DNA of 64,000 nt from Alistipes sp. (GTDB lineage: Bacteria; Bacteroidota; Bacteroidia; Bacteroidales; Rikenellaceae), in contig JAFLRR010000006.1 in NCBI GenBank assembly GCA_022511345.1, positions 62,001 through 126,000 on the forward strand, read 5' to 3'. The notes under the pieces were generated by a model. The model did not search any database. It saw nothing but the letters and a program-made list of their open reading frames with translations, and was not told the DNA's origin. Each line of letters opens with the position of its first letter. Positions within the stretch are counted from its first letter, which is position 1. Positions 1 through 9,335 of the stretch are shown one piece after another. Both the position numbers and the translations under genes were made by a program.

Positions 1-1073
1 GGTTCGACTATTTTCAAGTGCATCTTCTCCGGCAGACCGCCCACGTTGTGGTGCGACTTGATGGTTGCCGAGGGTCCGTTGACCGAGCACGACTCGATGA
101 CGTCGGGGTAAATCGTACCCTGCGCCAGCCAGCGCACATCCTTGATTCGCTGCGCCTCGTCGTTGAATACCTCCACGAAGTCGCGGCCTATGATTTTGCG
201 TTTGCGTTCGGGGTCGCTCACGCCGGCCAGATCGCCGTAGAATCGGTCGTGCGCCTTGACGCCCTTGACGTTCAGACCCATATGCTTGTACGACTCCAGC
301 ACGTCGTCGAATTCGTTCTTGCGCAGTAGGCCCGAGTCGACGAATATGCAGTAGAGCCGCTCGCCTATGGCCTTGTGCAGCAGCACTGCCGCCACGGTCG
401 AATCGACTCCGCCCGACAGACCCAGCACCACCTTGTCATCGCCCAGCTTTTCGCGCAGTTCGCGCACCGTCGACTCGACGAAGCTCTCCGAAGTCCACGA
501 CTGTGCGCAGCCGCAGATTCCCACCACGAAGTTCTTCAGCAGCTGCGTGCCGTCGGTCGAGTGGTATACCTCGGGGTGGAACTGTATGGCCCATGTCCGC
601 TCGCCCTCGATGCGGTATGCGGCCAGCCGAACATCCTCGGTGCTGGCCAGCACGCGGTAGTTCGCGGGGACGGCCGTGATGGTGTCGCCGTGCGACATCC
701 ACACCTGCGTCGTTGCAGGCAGATTCTTCATCAGTTCGTCATCCTTGTCGCCCACCGTGAGCATTGCGCGTCCGTACTCGCGGCTCGGCGCCGGCATCAC
801 GTCGCCGCCGTATGCGTAGGCCAGATACTGCGCTCCGTAGCAGACGCCCAGCAGCGGCAACTTGCCCTTAATTTGCGACAGGTCGGGACGCGGAGCCACC
901 TGGTCGCGCACCGAGTAGGGGCTTCCCGAGAGAATCACGCCGCGCACCGAAGAGTCCATCGCCGGAATCTTGTTGAAGGGGTGAATCTCGCAGTAAACAT
1001 TCAGCTCGCGCACGCGCCGCGCAATGAGCTGCGTGTACTGCGAACCGAAGTCGAGAATGATTATTTTTTCCAT
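1..1073 (-). CDS. guaA: GMP synthase (glutamine-hydrolysing), 3' end outside the window
   Basis: Reverse strand translates as [33 protein letters not shown]...LSGSPYSV...GVCYGAQ...[16 protein letters not shown]; absent from the ORF track because it runs off the edge. Confidence 0.97.
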   Translation of the reverse strand, partial: MEKIIILDFGSQYTQLIARRVRELNVYCEIHPFNKIPAMDSSVRGVILSGSPYSVRDQVAPRPDLSQIKGKLPLLGVCYGAQYLAYAYGGDVMPAPSREYGRAMLTVGDKDDELMKNLPATTQVWMSHGDTITAVPANYRVLASTEDVRLAAYRIEGERTWAIQFHPEVYHSTDGTQLLKNFVVGICGCAQSWTSESFVESTVRELREKLGDDKVVLGLSGGVDSTVAAVLLHKAIGERLYCIFVDSGLLRKNEFDDVLESYKHMGLNVKGVKAHDRFYGDLAGVSDPERKRKIIGRDFVEVFNDEAQRIKDVRWLAQGTIYPDVIESCSVNGPSATIKSHHNVGGLPEKMHLKIVE

Positions 1074-1098
1074 TTATCCGGATTTGTTTTTCTGTTGT

Positions 1099-1278
1099 CT
1101 ATTGGCGCCGTCTGCCGGACCACAGGCCGAACAGTCGGACTATGATATATGCCGCGCCGAGCCCCATCACTACCGGTCTTGCCCACACGGGCCTGAAGAC
1201 GACATAAAGTACCAGCGCCACGGCCAGCAGCACTATGATAGTCCACTGCAAAAACCTGATTATGCCTGAAGTAGTCAT
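1099..1278 (-). CDS. Small hydrophobic membrane protein, 59 aa
   Basis: ATG to TAG on the reverse strand: MTTSGIIRFLQWTIIVLLAVALVLYVVFRPVWARPVVMGLGAAYIIVRLFGLWSGRRRQ; two hydrophobic segments; fits between guaB (stop 1284) and guaA (start 1073). Confidence 0.7.
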   Translation of the reverse strand: MTTSGIIRFLQWTIIVLLAVALVLYVVFRPVWARPVVMGLGAAYIIVRLFGLWSGRRRQ

Positions 1279-1283
1279 ATCTC

Positions 1284-2759
1284 TTACCGCTCGCTCGAAT
1301 AGTTGGGCGCCTCGCGCGTTATGGCCACGTCGTGCGGATGGCTCTCCTGCATTCCCGAGGCTGTGATTCGTATGAACTGCGCATGTTTGAGCGTGTCTAT
1401 ATCATTCGCTCCGCAGTAGCCCATGCCGGCGCGTATGCCGCCCACCAACTGGTAGACCGTTTCGCTCAGCGCACCCTTGAACGGCACGCGCGCAACGATT
1501 CCCTCCGGGACGAGCTTGTTGACGTTCACCTCGCCCTTCTGGAAGTAGCGGTCGGCCGAACCGGCCTTCATGGCATCTATCGAACCCATGCCGCGATAGC
1601 TCTTGAACTTGCGGCCGTTGTAGATGATGGTCTCGCCCGGAGCCTCCTCCGTACCGGCGAACATCGAACCAATCATCACGCAGTCGCCGCCCGCCGCCAG
1701 TGCCTTCACCAGGTCGCCCGAGTAGCGCAGACCTCCGTCGGCGATGATGGGCACACCGCTGCCCTCGGCAGCCTTCGCCGCGTCGTATATGGCCGACAGC
1801 TGCGGCACGCCCACGCCAGCAATCACGCGCGTGGTGCAGATGGAGCCGGGGCCTATGCCGACCTTCACGCCGTCGGCGCCGTTTTCGATGAGCATTTTGG
1901 CCGCCTCGGCCGTGGCGACGTTTCCGACCACCACGTCCAACGAGGGATATTTGGCCTTGATTTCGCGCAGCATGTTGACCACATTAGCCGAGTGTCCGTG
2001 CGCCGAGTCGAGCACCACGGCGTCGACATCCTCGGCTACCAGCGCCGCCACGCGCTCCATGGCGTCGGCCGTGATTCCCACGCCGGCCGCCACGCGCAGA
2101 CGACCTTTCGAATCCTTGCAGGCCGAGGGGTGATCCTGCACTTTGGTTATGTCCTTGTAGGTGATGAGTCCCACCAGCCTATTGTCGGCGTCGACCACCG
2201 GCAGCTTCTCTATTTTGTTGTTCAGCAGCACCTCCGAGGCGTGCTCCAGCGCGGGGTTGTGGGTGGTTATGAGCTTGTCGCCCGGGGTCATCACCTCGCC
2301 TATGCGGCGCTTCATGTCGCGCTGGAAGCGCAGGTCGCGGTTGGTGACTATGCCCACCAGACGGCGGTCGCTGTCCACTACCGGAATTCCGCCGATTTTG
2401 TTCTCGTGCATCAGCTCGAGGGCATCGCCCACTGTATTCTGCTCCGAGATGGTTATCGGGTCGTAAATCATGCCGTTTTCGGCACGCTTCACGCGGCGCA
2501 CGTGCGCCGCCTGCTCGGCTATGGACATGTTTTTGTGAATCACGCCGATACCGCCCTCGCGCGCCAGAGCTATAGCCAGCGGAGCCTCGGTCACGGTGTC
2601 CATGGCGGCCGAGACTATCGGTATGTTCAGGTGTATGTTTCGCGAGAAACGACTGCGAAGCGACACTTCGCGCGGCAACACATTCGAGTAGGCGGGTACG
2701 AGCAGAACGTCGTCGAAGGTCAAACCTTCGGGCTGTACCCTTTCATCAATAAACGACAT
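1284..2759 (-). CDS. guaB: Inosine-5'-monophosphate dehydrogenase
   Basis: MSFIDERVQPEGLTFDDVLLVPAYSNVLPREVSL..., CBS pair, GIGPGSICTTRVIAGVGVPQ. Confidence 0.98.
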   Translation of the reverse strand: MSFIDERVQPEGLTFDDVLLVPAYSNVLPREVSLRSRFSRNIHLNIPIVSAAMDTVTEAPLAIALAREGGIGVIHKNMSIAEQAAHVRRVKRAENGMIYDPITISEQNTVGDALELMHENKIGGIPVVDSDRRLVGIVTNRDLRFQRDMKRRIGEVMTPGDKLITTHNPALEHASEVLLNNKIEKLPVVDADNRLVGLITYKDITKVQDHPSACKDSKGRLRVAAGVGITADAMERVAALVAEDVDAVVLDSAHGHSANVVNMLREIKAKYPSLDVVVGNVATAEAAKMLIENGADGVKVGIGPGSICTTRVIAGVGVPQLSAIYDAAKAAEGSGVPIIADGGLRYSGDLVKALAAGGDCVMIGSMFAGTEEAPGETIIYNGRKFKSYRGMGSIDAMKAGSADRYFQKGEVNVNKLVPEGIVARVPFKGALSETVYQLVGGIRAGMGYCGANDIDTLKHAQFIRITASGMQESHPHDVAITREAPNYSSER

Positions 2760-2783
2760 AGGGCCTTGAATTTTTGTTGCGTG

Positions 2784-2791
2784 CAAAATTA
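2784..2791 (-). promoter_or_regulatory. Bacteroidetes -7 element TAATTTTG upstream of guaB
   Basis: Matches TAnnTTTG 25 bp upstream of the guaB start. Confidence 0.5.
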
Positions 2792-2878
2792 CTGATAATT
2801 TTTCGATTTTCCACGCTCCTGCCGCCGATTTTGCAATATTATCGACTGCGGAGCTGTTGCACGCAACGCAAAATATCC

Positions 2879-2886
2879 TATTTTTG
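2879..2886 (+). promoter_or_regulatory. Bacteroidetes -7 element TATTTTTG upstream of the 2969 CDS
   Basis: Matches TAnnTTTG. Confidence 0.5.
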
Positions 2887-2968
2887 CACCCGTTAAAACC
2901 GTGCGGACATGAATGCTGAGCGCGTAAAGCCTCCGCCGCACCCGATAACCGAAATTGCAGATAACGCT

Positions 2969-3496
2969 ATGCGATACGCACTTCCATGCCTCCTCTCGGC
3001 CCTGGGCCTTCTCTTTTCGGCCGCCTTTTCAGCCTGCGGCACCCCGGGCGACGACCAGACTGAGGGCCGCCCCGGCACCTGGCAGCCCGGCGGCGGTGCG
3101 ACCGAAAATCCCGGCGGCAGCAATGATGAGCAAACCGATATGAACCTTTCGATCCTTGTAACCGTTTCCGACTCGCAGTTCGTTGCCGAGCTCGAGGACA
3201 ATGCCGCCTCCCGCGCCTTTGCCGGCATGCTGCCGCTGAAGCTGCGCATGAGCGAACTCAACGGCAACGAGAAGTATGCCGACCTTCCCGCAGCGCTTCC
3301 CGGCACTGCCGAGCGTCCCGGCACCATCCGCGCCGGCGACCTTATGGTCTGGAGCGGCGACTGCCTGGTGCTCTTCTATGCCACCTTCCAGAGCTCCTAC
3401 TCCTACATACGTCTGGGCCGCATCGCCGACCCGTCGGGTCTTGCCGCTGCGGTTGGCGCGGGCGATGTGGAGGTGCTCTTCAGCGCCATGGAGTAG
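2969..3496 (+). CDS. Predicted lipoprotein of unknown function
   Basis: MRYALPCLLSALGLLFSAAFSACGTPGDDQ: lipobox LFSAAFSAC; in-frame start inside the 2909 ORF. Confidence 0.75.
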   Translation: MRYALPCLLSALGLLFSAAFSACGTPGDDQTEGRPGTWQPGGGATENPGGSNDEQTDMNLSILVTVSDSQFVAELEDNAASRAFAGMLPLKLRMSELNGNEKYADLPAALPGTAERPGTIRAGDLMVWSGDCLVLFYATFQSSYSYIRLGRIADPSGLAAAVGAGDVEVLFSAME

Positions 3497-3562
3497 AAAA
3501 AGCCGCCGTCGCCATAGCGACAGCGGCCGACGAAGAACCAACCTCCGAATAATCTCTCCGTC

Positions 3563-4399
3563 TTATTTCTCAGGCAGCTCGACCGTAATCTCGTCTATGC
3601 AGAAGTACGATGGGTAGAGCTCGTCGTCGCCCGTGAACTCTATCTCCAGACGGTCTGCCGGCTCGGTGAATAGCGTCACCTCGGTCCAGTCCGAGAGCTT
3701 GTTGCCCTGGGCGTCGACCAGCGCCACGACCTTCTCGGCCACCTTGTCGCCGTTGCGCATTGCGGTTATTGTCACCGTCTGCGCCTGGTCGGACGTGGTC
3801 TCATAGGGCCATGCCACCGACGAGGCGGTTATCCAGAGCGAGCGCACCGTTACCGGCTCGCGGAATACTATTGTCGGCACGGCATACTCCACCTCCATGT
3901 ACTCCTTCTGCCATGCGCTGCTGTATGCCACGGCAAAGGTGTCGGTTCCCTTGGCGCCCTTCTTGGCATATGCCGAGAACTGGTTAGCGTAGTCCACGGC
4001 GGTGACCGTGTCGTTGCAGTTTTTCGACACGGCGAATCCGGCCCACTGGTCGTATACATAACCCCAGCTCTGCGAGTCGGAGTAGTAGCTGCCGAACATC
4101 GCCAGTCCGTCTGCCGAGCCGAAGAGCAGTCCCGTGTAGGAGTTCTCCTCCCAGAAGTCGTCGAATTCTGCATACTCCTTGCCCCAGAAGACGTCGTGGT
4201 GAGCCTGGGAGACGTATCCGCCCTCGACCTCTATGTCGCCGGGCACGATAGTCTTGCCGCGGAAGTCCACGAGCTGCTCGAAGCCTATCACCACCGTGTT
4301 GTCGTCCTGGCCGTCGCCCTCGCCGGGGCCGCCTTCGCCCTTCTCGCAGGCCGCCAGCGTCGCGGCAGCCAGTGCGAACAGAAAAAGTTTTTTCATCAT
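3563..4399 (-). CDS. DUF4465-type lipoprotein, candidate surface cobalamin-binding protein (BtuH-like)
   Basis: MMKKLFLFALAAATLAACEKGEGG lipobox; FEQL.DF...GGYVSQAHHDVFWGKEYAEFDDFWEENSYTGLLFGSADG...SDSQSWGYVYDQWAGFAVS resembles DUF4465; B12 riboswitch upstream on the same strand. Confidence 0.75.
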   Translation of the reverse strand: MMKKLFLFALAAATLAACEKGEGGPGEGDGQDDNTVVIGFEQLVDFRGKTIVPGDIEVEGGYVSQAHHDVFWGKEYAEFDDFWEENSYTGLLFGSADGLAMFGSYYSDSQSWGYVYDQWAGFAVSKNCNDTVTAVDYANQFSAYAKKGAKGTDTFAVAYSSAWQKEYMEVEYAVPTIVFREPVTVRSLWITASSVAWPYETTSDQAQTVTITAMRNGDKVAEKVVALVDAQGNKLSDWTEVTLFTEPADRLEIEFTGDDELYPSYFCIDEITVELPEK

Positions 4400-4527
4400 A
4401 CCTATTAATAAATAAATTAAAGTCGCGGTTATATACTTATGCAATCCGGCATCTGCCTCACGACCTGCAATCATGCAGCCCGCTCCTGATGCCTTATATA
4501 TTAAAGTACATAATTGCATTACAATAA

Positions 4528-4556
4528 AAAAATCGATTCCGTCTCCGAAACCGAAT
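4528..4556 (-). terminator. Intrinsic terminator-like hairpin between the cobalamin riboswitch and the DUF4465 gene
   Basis: Reverse strand GATTCGGTTTCGGAGACGGAATCGATTTTTTT: imperfect stem followed by a T run. Confidence 0.5.
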
Positions 4557-4799
4557 CTTCCGATGTGAAATGATGATGTCCTTTGCCGCACCTTTTCCGG
4601 CTCTGCCGCTGCTCCGCGTCACGTTTTCCGTCCGGGCCTTTGGTGCTGCCGCACACCGCGGGCTTTGCAGGATTTAGGTCCTGCAGACGGAGTGCGTAAC
4701 GGTGATATTCGGCTGATAACCCGGCTTGCCGGCTGCATCGTTCACCGCAATGCGCATCCGAAGATTCGCCGCCTGCTGCCACAGCAGCCTGCGGGTGCC

Positions 4800-4997
4800 C
4801 GGGCCGGTATTCTGACTCGTCCTTTGGCGCGCCTTCCCGCCCCTTTGCGGAGCAGTGGCTTAAGATGCGCTGCGGTTCTGCGTCTGGTGCAGTGCGGATG
4901 TCCGTCACGACCATTGCTGCGAACCGGGACTTACAGCAGCGGGAACTGTTGCAGACTTTCACTGCATTCCCGTTTAATTCCCTGAGGCGTAAACCTG
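4800..4997 (-). ncRNA. Cobalamin riboswitch
   Basis: Reverse strand AGGTTTACGCCTCAGGGAATTAAACGGGAATGCAGTGAAAGTCTGCAACAGTTCCCGCTGCTGTAAG...GAGCCACTGCTCCGCAAAGGGGCGGGAAGG...GACGAGTCAGAATACCGGCC carries the hallmark conserved blocks. Confidence 0.93.
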
Positions 4998-5024
4998 CCG
5001 CCGTTCGGGAAACCCTTGCAGGTG

Positions 5025-5032
5025 CAAATATA
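5025..5032 (-). promoter_or_regulatory. -7 element TATATTTG driving the riboswitch transcript
   Basis: TAnnTTTG directly upstream of the riboswitch aptamer. Confidence 0.5.
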
Positions 5033-5046
5033 TAAATAAAATTGAT

Positions 5047-5054
5047 TATCTTTG
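5047..5054 (+). promoter_or_regulatory. -7 element TATCTTTG driving fabD
   Basis: TAnnTTTG about 84 bp upstream of the fabD ATG, divergent from the riboswitch promoter. Confidence 0.5.
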
Positions 5055-5137
5055 CATCGCCGCTGAAAAATGTTTCTGCCGCGCGGCGCACAATTTTGAT
5101 TAACGGGTCCTGCGGCCCTTAAATTTTTTGATTTTTT

Positions 5138-6019
5138 ATGAAACACGCATACGTATTTCCGGGCCAGGGTGCACAGTTCACCGGCATGGGCAAGGAGCTC
5201 TACGACAACGTTCCCGAGGCCAAGGCTCTCTTCGACAAGGCCGACGAGATTCTGGGCTTTCCCATCACTCAAATCATGTTCTCGGGCACTGCCGAAGAGC
5301 TCAAGCGCACCGACGTGACCCAGCCGGCCGTCTTCCTCCACTCGGTCATCACGGCCGTGGCTCTGGGAGCCAAGCCCGACGCCGTTGCGGGCCACTCGCT
5401 GGGCGAGTTCTCGGCTCTGACGGTTGCCGGCGCTCTCTCGTTCGAGGATGGTCTGCGACTGGTCTCGAAGCGTGCCGCTGCCATGCAGAAGGCTTGCGAG
5501 TCGTGCCCGGGCACCATGGCTGCCGTGCTGGCTCTTGACGACGCCGTTGTCGAGGGCATCTGCGCCGAGACCGAGGGTACGGTGGTTGCCGCCAACTACA
5601 ACTGCCCCGGCCAGCTGGTCATCTCGGGCCAGATCGAGGCCGTCGATGCCGCCTGCGAGAAGGCCAAGGCAGCCGGCGCCCGCCGTGCGCTGCGTCTGCC
5701 CGTCGGCGGAGCGTTCCACTCGCCGCTGATGGCTCCCGCCGAGGAGGAGCTGCGCAAGGCTATCGAGGAGGCGCCTTTCCACACCCCCTCGTGCCCCGTC
5801 TACCAGAATGTCGACGCCGAGCCGCACACCGACCCCGCCGAAATCAAGGCCAACCTCATCGCGCAGCTGACCGCGCCTGTCCGCTGGACGCAGATTGTTC
5901 GCCGCATGCTTGCCGACGGAGTCGACATGTTCACCGAGGCGGGTCCCGGCACCGTCCTTCAGGGCCTCATCAAGAAGGTATCTGCCGAGGCGCAGGTCGA
6001 GTCCAAGTCGACGCTTTAG
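5138..6019 (+). CDS. fabD: Malonyl-CoA:ACP transacylase
   Basis: MKHAYVFPGQGAQFTGMGKELY...AGHSLGEFSAL...GGAFHSPLM. Confidence 0.97.
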   Translation: MKHAYVFPGQGAQFTGMGKELYDNVPEAKALFDKADEILGFPITQIMFSGTAEELKRTDVTQPAVFLHSVITAVALGAKPDAVAGHSLGEFSALTVAGALSFEDGLRLVSKRAAAMQKACESCPGTMAAVLALDDAVVEGICAETEGTVVAANYNCPGQLVISGQIEAVDAACEKAKAAGARRALRLPVGGAFHSPLMAPAEEELRKAIEEAPFHTPSCPVYQNVDAEPHTDPAEIKANLIAQLTAPVRWTQIVRRMLADGVDMFTEAGPGTVLQGLIKKVSAEAQVESKSTL

Positions 6020-6039
6020 AGGTGCCGTTGTCCGAACAG

Positions 6040-6084
6040 GCGGATTTTCTCTGTTTTATGGGAAAATCCGCTTTTGTTTTTTAT
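6040..6084 (+). terminator. Rho-independent terminator after fabD
   Basis: GCGGATTTTC...GAAAATCCGC followed by TTTTGTTTTTT. Confidence 0.8.
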
Positions 6085-6161
6085 AAAAAAAGGGAGTCGG
6101 CTTGCTATTTATTAAAAAAATTACATTACTTTTGTAAAGTTTTATAAAAATACGATTCCAG

Positions 6162-7391
6162 ATGACATCCCTGACCGAATTTTTTTACTGCGATGCCTCC
6201 GATTCGCGCAACGGCATCTCGCATAAAAATATCCTGCTCAAACGCAACATCATAGCCTACATGGCCGCCAACGGCGAGTGCACCCTTTCGGAGCTGACCA
6301 AGGAGCTGCACATCAGCGTTCCGACCATGACCAAGCTGGTTCAGGAGCTTGTCGACGACAAGATAGTCATCGACCTGGGCAAGGTCGAAACCCCTGGAGG
6401 CCGCCGTCCCAATATATTCGGTCTGGCGGGCGCGGCCATCTATTTCGCCGGGGTCAACATCGGCCGCGACAACATGGGCTACGTCATCACCGACCTTCAC
6501 AACAACATCATCCGCGAACATATCGACCCCTCGTTCGAGCTTCAGGACCGTCCGCAGTGCCTCGAGCGCATCTGCTCCAACATCGAGCACTTCATCTCGG
6601 GCTGCGGCGTTGAGCGCAGCAAGATTCTGGGCATGGGCGTCTGCATCGCCGGCCGCGTGAATCCGGCCACGGGCCGCAGCTACAAATACTTCACCTCGTG
6701 CGAGGAGTCTCTGCGCGACATCTTCAGCAAGCGCACGGGCATCCGCGTTTTGTTCGAGAACGACACCCGCGCCCGCTGCTATGCCGAATACACCTGCGGC
6801 CGCTCTAAGGAGGAGCGCGACGTGCTCTACCTGCATCTGGGACGCGGCGTGGCCGTGGGCATCGTGGCCGAGGGCCGCCTCTACTACGGCAAGAGCGGCT
6901 TTGCCGGCGAGTTCGGCCACATACCGTTCTTCGACAACGAGATAATCTGCTCGTGCGGCAAGAAGGGCTGCCTTGAGACCGAGGTCTCGGGCGTTGCCAT
7001 CGAGGACAAGATGGTCGACAAGCTGCGCTCGGGCGTCAACTCCATCCTTCGCGAGAAGTTCGACCGGGGCGAGAGCATCCACATCGACGACATCATCGCC
7101 GCGGCCAAGAACGACGACAACCTCTCCATCGAACTCATCGAGGAGGCGGGCGAGAAGACCGGCCGCGCGGTGGCCTTCCTCATCAACACCTTCAATCCCG
7201 AGACCGTCATCGTCGGCGGCAATCTGGCCGCTGCGGGCGACTATCTGATGCTGCCGCTCAAGTCGGCCACCAACAAATACTCGCTCAACCTGGTCTACAA
7301 GGATACCAAGTTCCGTGTCTCGAAGATGAGCGAGAATGCCGGTGCCCTGGGTGCCGCCATGCTCATCCGCAACCGTATCATAGGCCTTTAG
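6162..7391 (+). CDS. ROK-family transcriptional regulator (N-terminal HTH plus ROK sugar-kinase domain)
   Basis: N-terminal winged-HTH-like segment (LSELTKELHISVPTMTKLVQELVDD), then a ROK domain with GHIPF...CSCGKKGCLET. Confidence 0.9.
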   Translation: MTSLTEFFYCDASDSRNGISHKNILLKRNIIAYMAANGECTLSELTKELHISVPTMTKLVQELVDDKIVIDLGKVETPGGRRPNIFGLAGAAIYFAGVNIGRDNMGYVITDLHNNIIREHIDPSFELQDRPQCLERICSNIEHFISGCGVERSKILGMGVCIAGRVNPATGRSYKYFTSCEESLRDIFSKRTGIRVLFENDTRARCYAEYTCGRSKEERDVLYLHLGRGVAVGIVAEGRLYYGKSGFAGEFGHIPFFDNEIICSCGKKGCLETEVSGVAIEDKMVDKLRSGVNSILREKFDRGESIHIDDIIAAAKNDDNLSIELIEEAGEKTGRAVAFLINTFNPETVIVGGNLAAAGDYLMLPLKSATNKYSLNLVYKDTKFRVSKMSENAGALGAAMLIRNRIIGL

Positions 7392-7393
7392 CC

Positions 7394-7909
7394 ATGCCTC
7401 TGAGCAATTCGTCATGCCGCCTGCGCGCCGTCGAGCCGCAGGATATCGACCGCATCTACCTCTGGGAGAACGACCCGTCGGTGTGGCCTGCAGGCGACAG
7501 GCCCGTGCCCGTCTCGCGCCACAGTGTCGAGATGTTCGTGCTCGAGGGGGGCGATGTCGTCTCCACGGGTCGCCTGCGCCTTATGATAGAGACCGTTGAG
7601 GGCCGCTGCATCGGCGCTGTCGACCTGTTCGAGTTCGACGCCCTGAACCGCCGCGCCGGGGTGGGAATACTTATATATAACCCTGCCGACCGCCGCCGCG
7701 GCTATGCCTCCTCGGCTCTGAGGCTGCTGTGCGACTACTGCCGCACCTCGCTGGGCATGCACCAGCTGTGGTGCACCGTCGCGGCGCACAACGAAGCCAG
7801 CGAGGCGCTGTTCCGCAGCTGCGGCTTCGAGTGCGCCGGCCGCCGCCGCGATTGGTTCGCCGGCCACGAGGGGTGGGGCGATGCGCTGTTCATGCAAAAA
7901 ATTCTCTGA
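7394..7909 (+). CDS. GNAT-family N-acetyltransferase (RimJ/SpeG-like)
   Basis: LRAVEPQDIDRIYLWENDPSVWP...GIGILIYNPADRRRGYASSALRLL-type motif. Confidence 0.85.
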   Translation: MPLSNSSCRLRAVEPQDIDRIYLWENDPSVWPAGDRPVPVSRHSVEMFVLEGGDVVSTGRLRLMIETVEGRCIGAVDLFEFDALNRRAGVGILIYNPADRRRGYASSALRLLCDYCRTSLGMHQLWCTVAAHNEASEALFRSCGFECAGRRRDWFAGHEGWGDALFMQKIL

Positions 7910-7912
7910 CCC

Positions 7913-9145
7913 ATGCCGCAGCGACCCGACAACAGCTACCTGCGCTTCGACGACGTTGTCAAGCGTCAGCGTCCCGTGAGCTTCGCCACCATGGTCAAGC
8001 CCGTTGGCTCGGCCTGCAATCTGAATTGCGACTACTGCTACTATCTCGACAAGGTCCCCGCGGCGCCGGGCGCCGTGATGAGCTTCGATACGCTCGAGGC
8101 CTACATCCGCGACTATATCCGCAGCACGCGCACCGACACCGTCTCGTTCGTCTGGCACGGGGGCGAGCCCGTGCTGGCGGGTTTGGGCTTCTATCGCCGC
8201 GCCGTCGAGCTTCAGCACCGCTATGCCGGCGGACGGCGCATCGAGAACGCGTTCCAGACCAACGGCACGCTTCTCGACGGCGAGTGGTGCCGCTTCTTCC
8301 GCGACAACAACTTCCTGGTTGGCATCTCTGTCGACGGCCCTCGCGATATCCACGACCGCTACCGCCGCGACCGCGGCGGCAACCCGACCTTCGACCGCGT
8401 TATGCGAGGTCTGGAGCATCTTGTTCGCCACGGCGTCGAGTTCAATACCATGACTGCCGTCAGCCGCGCCTGCGAGGGCCGCGGCCGCGAGACCTATCTC
8501 TTTCTCAAGAGCCTCGGCAGCCGCTTCATGCAGTTCATGCCCGTCATCGAACGCATCGACACCTCCGCCGGCGGCTACCGGCGCATAGCCCTTCCCGACG
8601 ATTCGGCGGGCAGCGTTGCCGATTGGTCTGTCGGCTCCCGCGCCTACGGCGAGTATATGTGCGACATTTTCGACGAGTGGTTCCGCGGCGATGTGGGGCG
8701 CTGTTTCGTGCAGCTGTTCGACGTCACCCTGGCCCAGTGGATGGGGGTCAACCCTGCACTGTGCGCCTTCTGCGAGTCGTGCGGCGACTCGCTCACCGTC
8801 GAGCGCAACGGCGACATCTACCCCTGCGACCGCTTCGTGGGCCAGCGCATGCGCCTGGGCAACATCTCTACCGACAGCCTTGCCGGAGCCTTCATGTCGC
8901 GCCGCATGGCCGACTTCGGCGCCGCCAAGCACAACGGCCTGAGCAGCGAGTGCCGCAACTGCCGCTGGCTCTTCGCCTGCCGCGGCGAGTGCCCCGAGCA
9001 CCGCTTCCCCTCGGCCGACGGCCAGCTTCGCAACGCTCTTTGCGACGGCTACCGTCTCTTCTTCGAACACGTGGCGCCCCGCATGCGCCGCATGGCCGAG
9101 CTTCTTTCGCAGGGCCGCCCGGCCAGCGAGGCTATGGAGAAATAG
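7913..9145 (+). CDS. Radical SAM/SPASM protein, anaerobic sulfatase-maturase-like
   Basis: VKPVGSACNLNCDYCYYLDK; C-terminal SPASM cysteines CAFCESCGDSLTVERNGDIYPCDRFV...CRNCRWLFACRGECPEHRF. Confidence 0.9.
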   Translation: MPQRPDNSYLRFDDVVKRQRPVSFATMVKPVGSACNLNCDYCYYLDKVPAAPGAVMSFDTLEAYIRDYIRSTRTDTVSFVWHGGEPVLAGLGFYRRAVELQHRYAGGRRIENAFQTNGTLLDGEWCRFFRDNNFLVGISVDGPRDIHDRYRRDRGGNPTFDRVMRGLEHLVRHGVEFNTMTAVSRACEGRGRETYLFLKSLGSRFMQFMPVIERIDTSAGGYRRIALPDDSAGSVADWSVGSRAYGEYMCDIFDEWFRGDVGRCFVQLFDVTLAQWMGVNPALCAFCESCGDSLTVERNGDIYPCDRFVGQRMRLGNISTDSLAGAFMSRRMADFGAAKHNGLSSECRNCRWLFACRGECPEHRFPSADGQLRNALCDGYRLFFEHVAPRMRRMAELLSQGRPASEAMEK

Positions 9146-9335
9146 GGCTCTGAAAGGCCCTGCGGCGGGGTGTGCCGAAAATGTAGATAATTTGTTGACA
9201 AGTCGCCCGCCGGCATCTGTTCTATCTCGGTTAAAATTGTCAATTTTGCATCGTGATAATCCGCCCTCATCCGGAGCTTGCTCCGTTGCGGCGAGTTGTC
9301 CGCACTGCAACCGACAAACAAACGTAACCCTTAAT

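Noticed and set aside
4519-5091. 190-aa minus-strand ORF
   Set aside because: Covers the cobalamin riboswitch on the same strand; the RNA explanation is far stronger.
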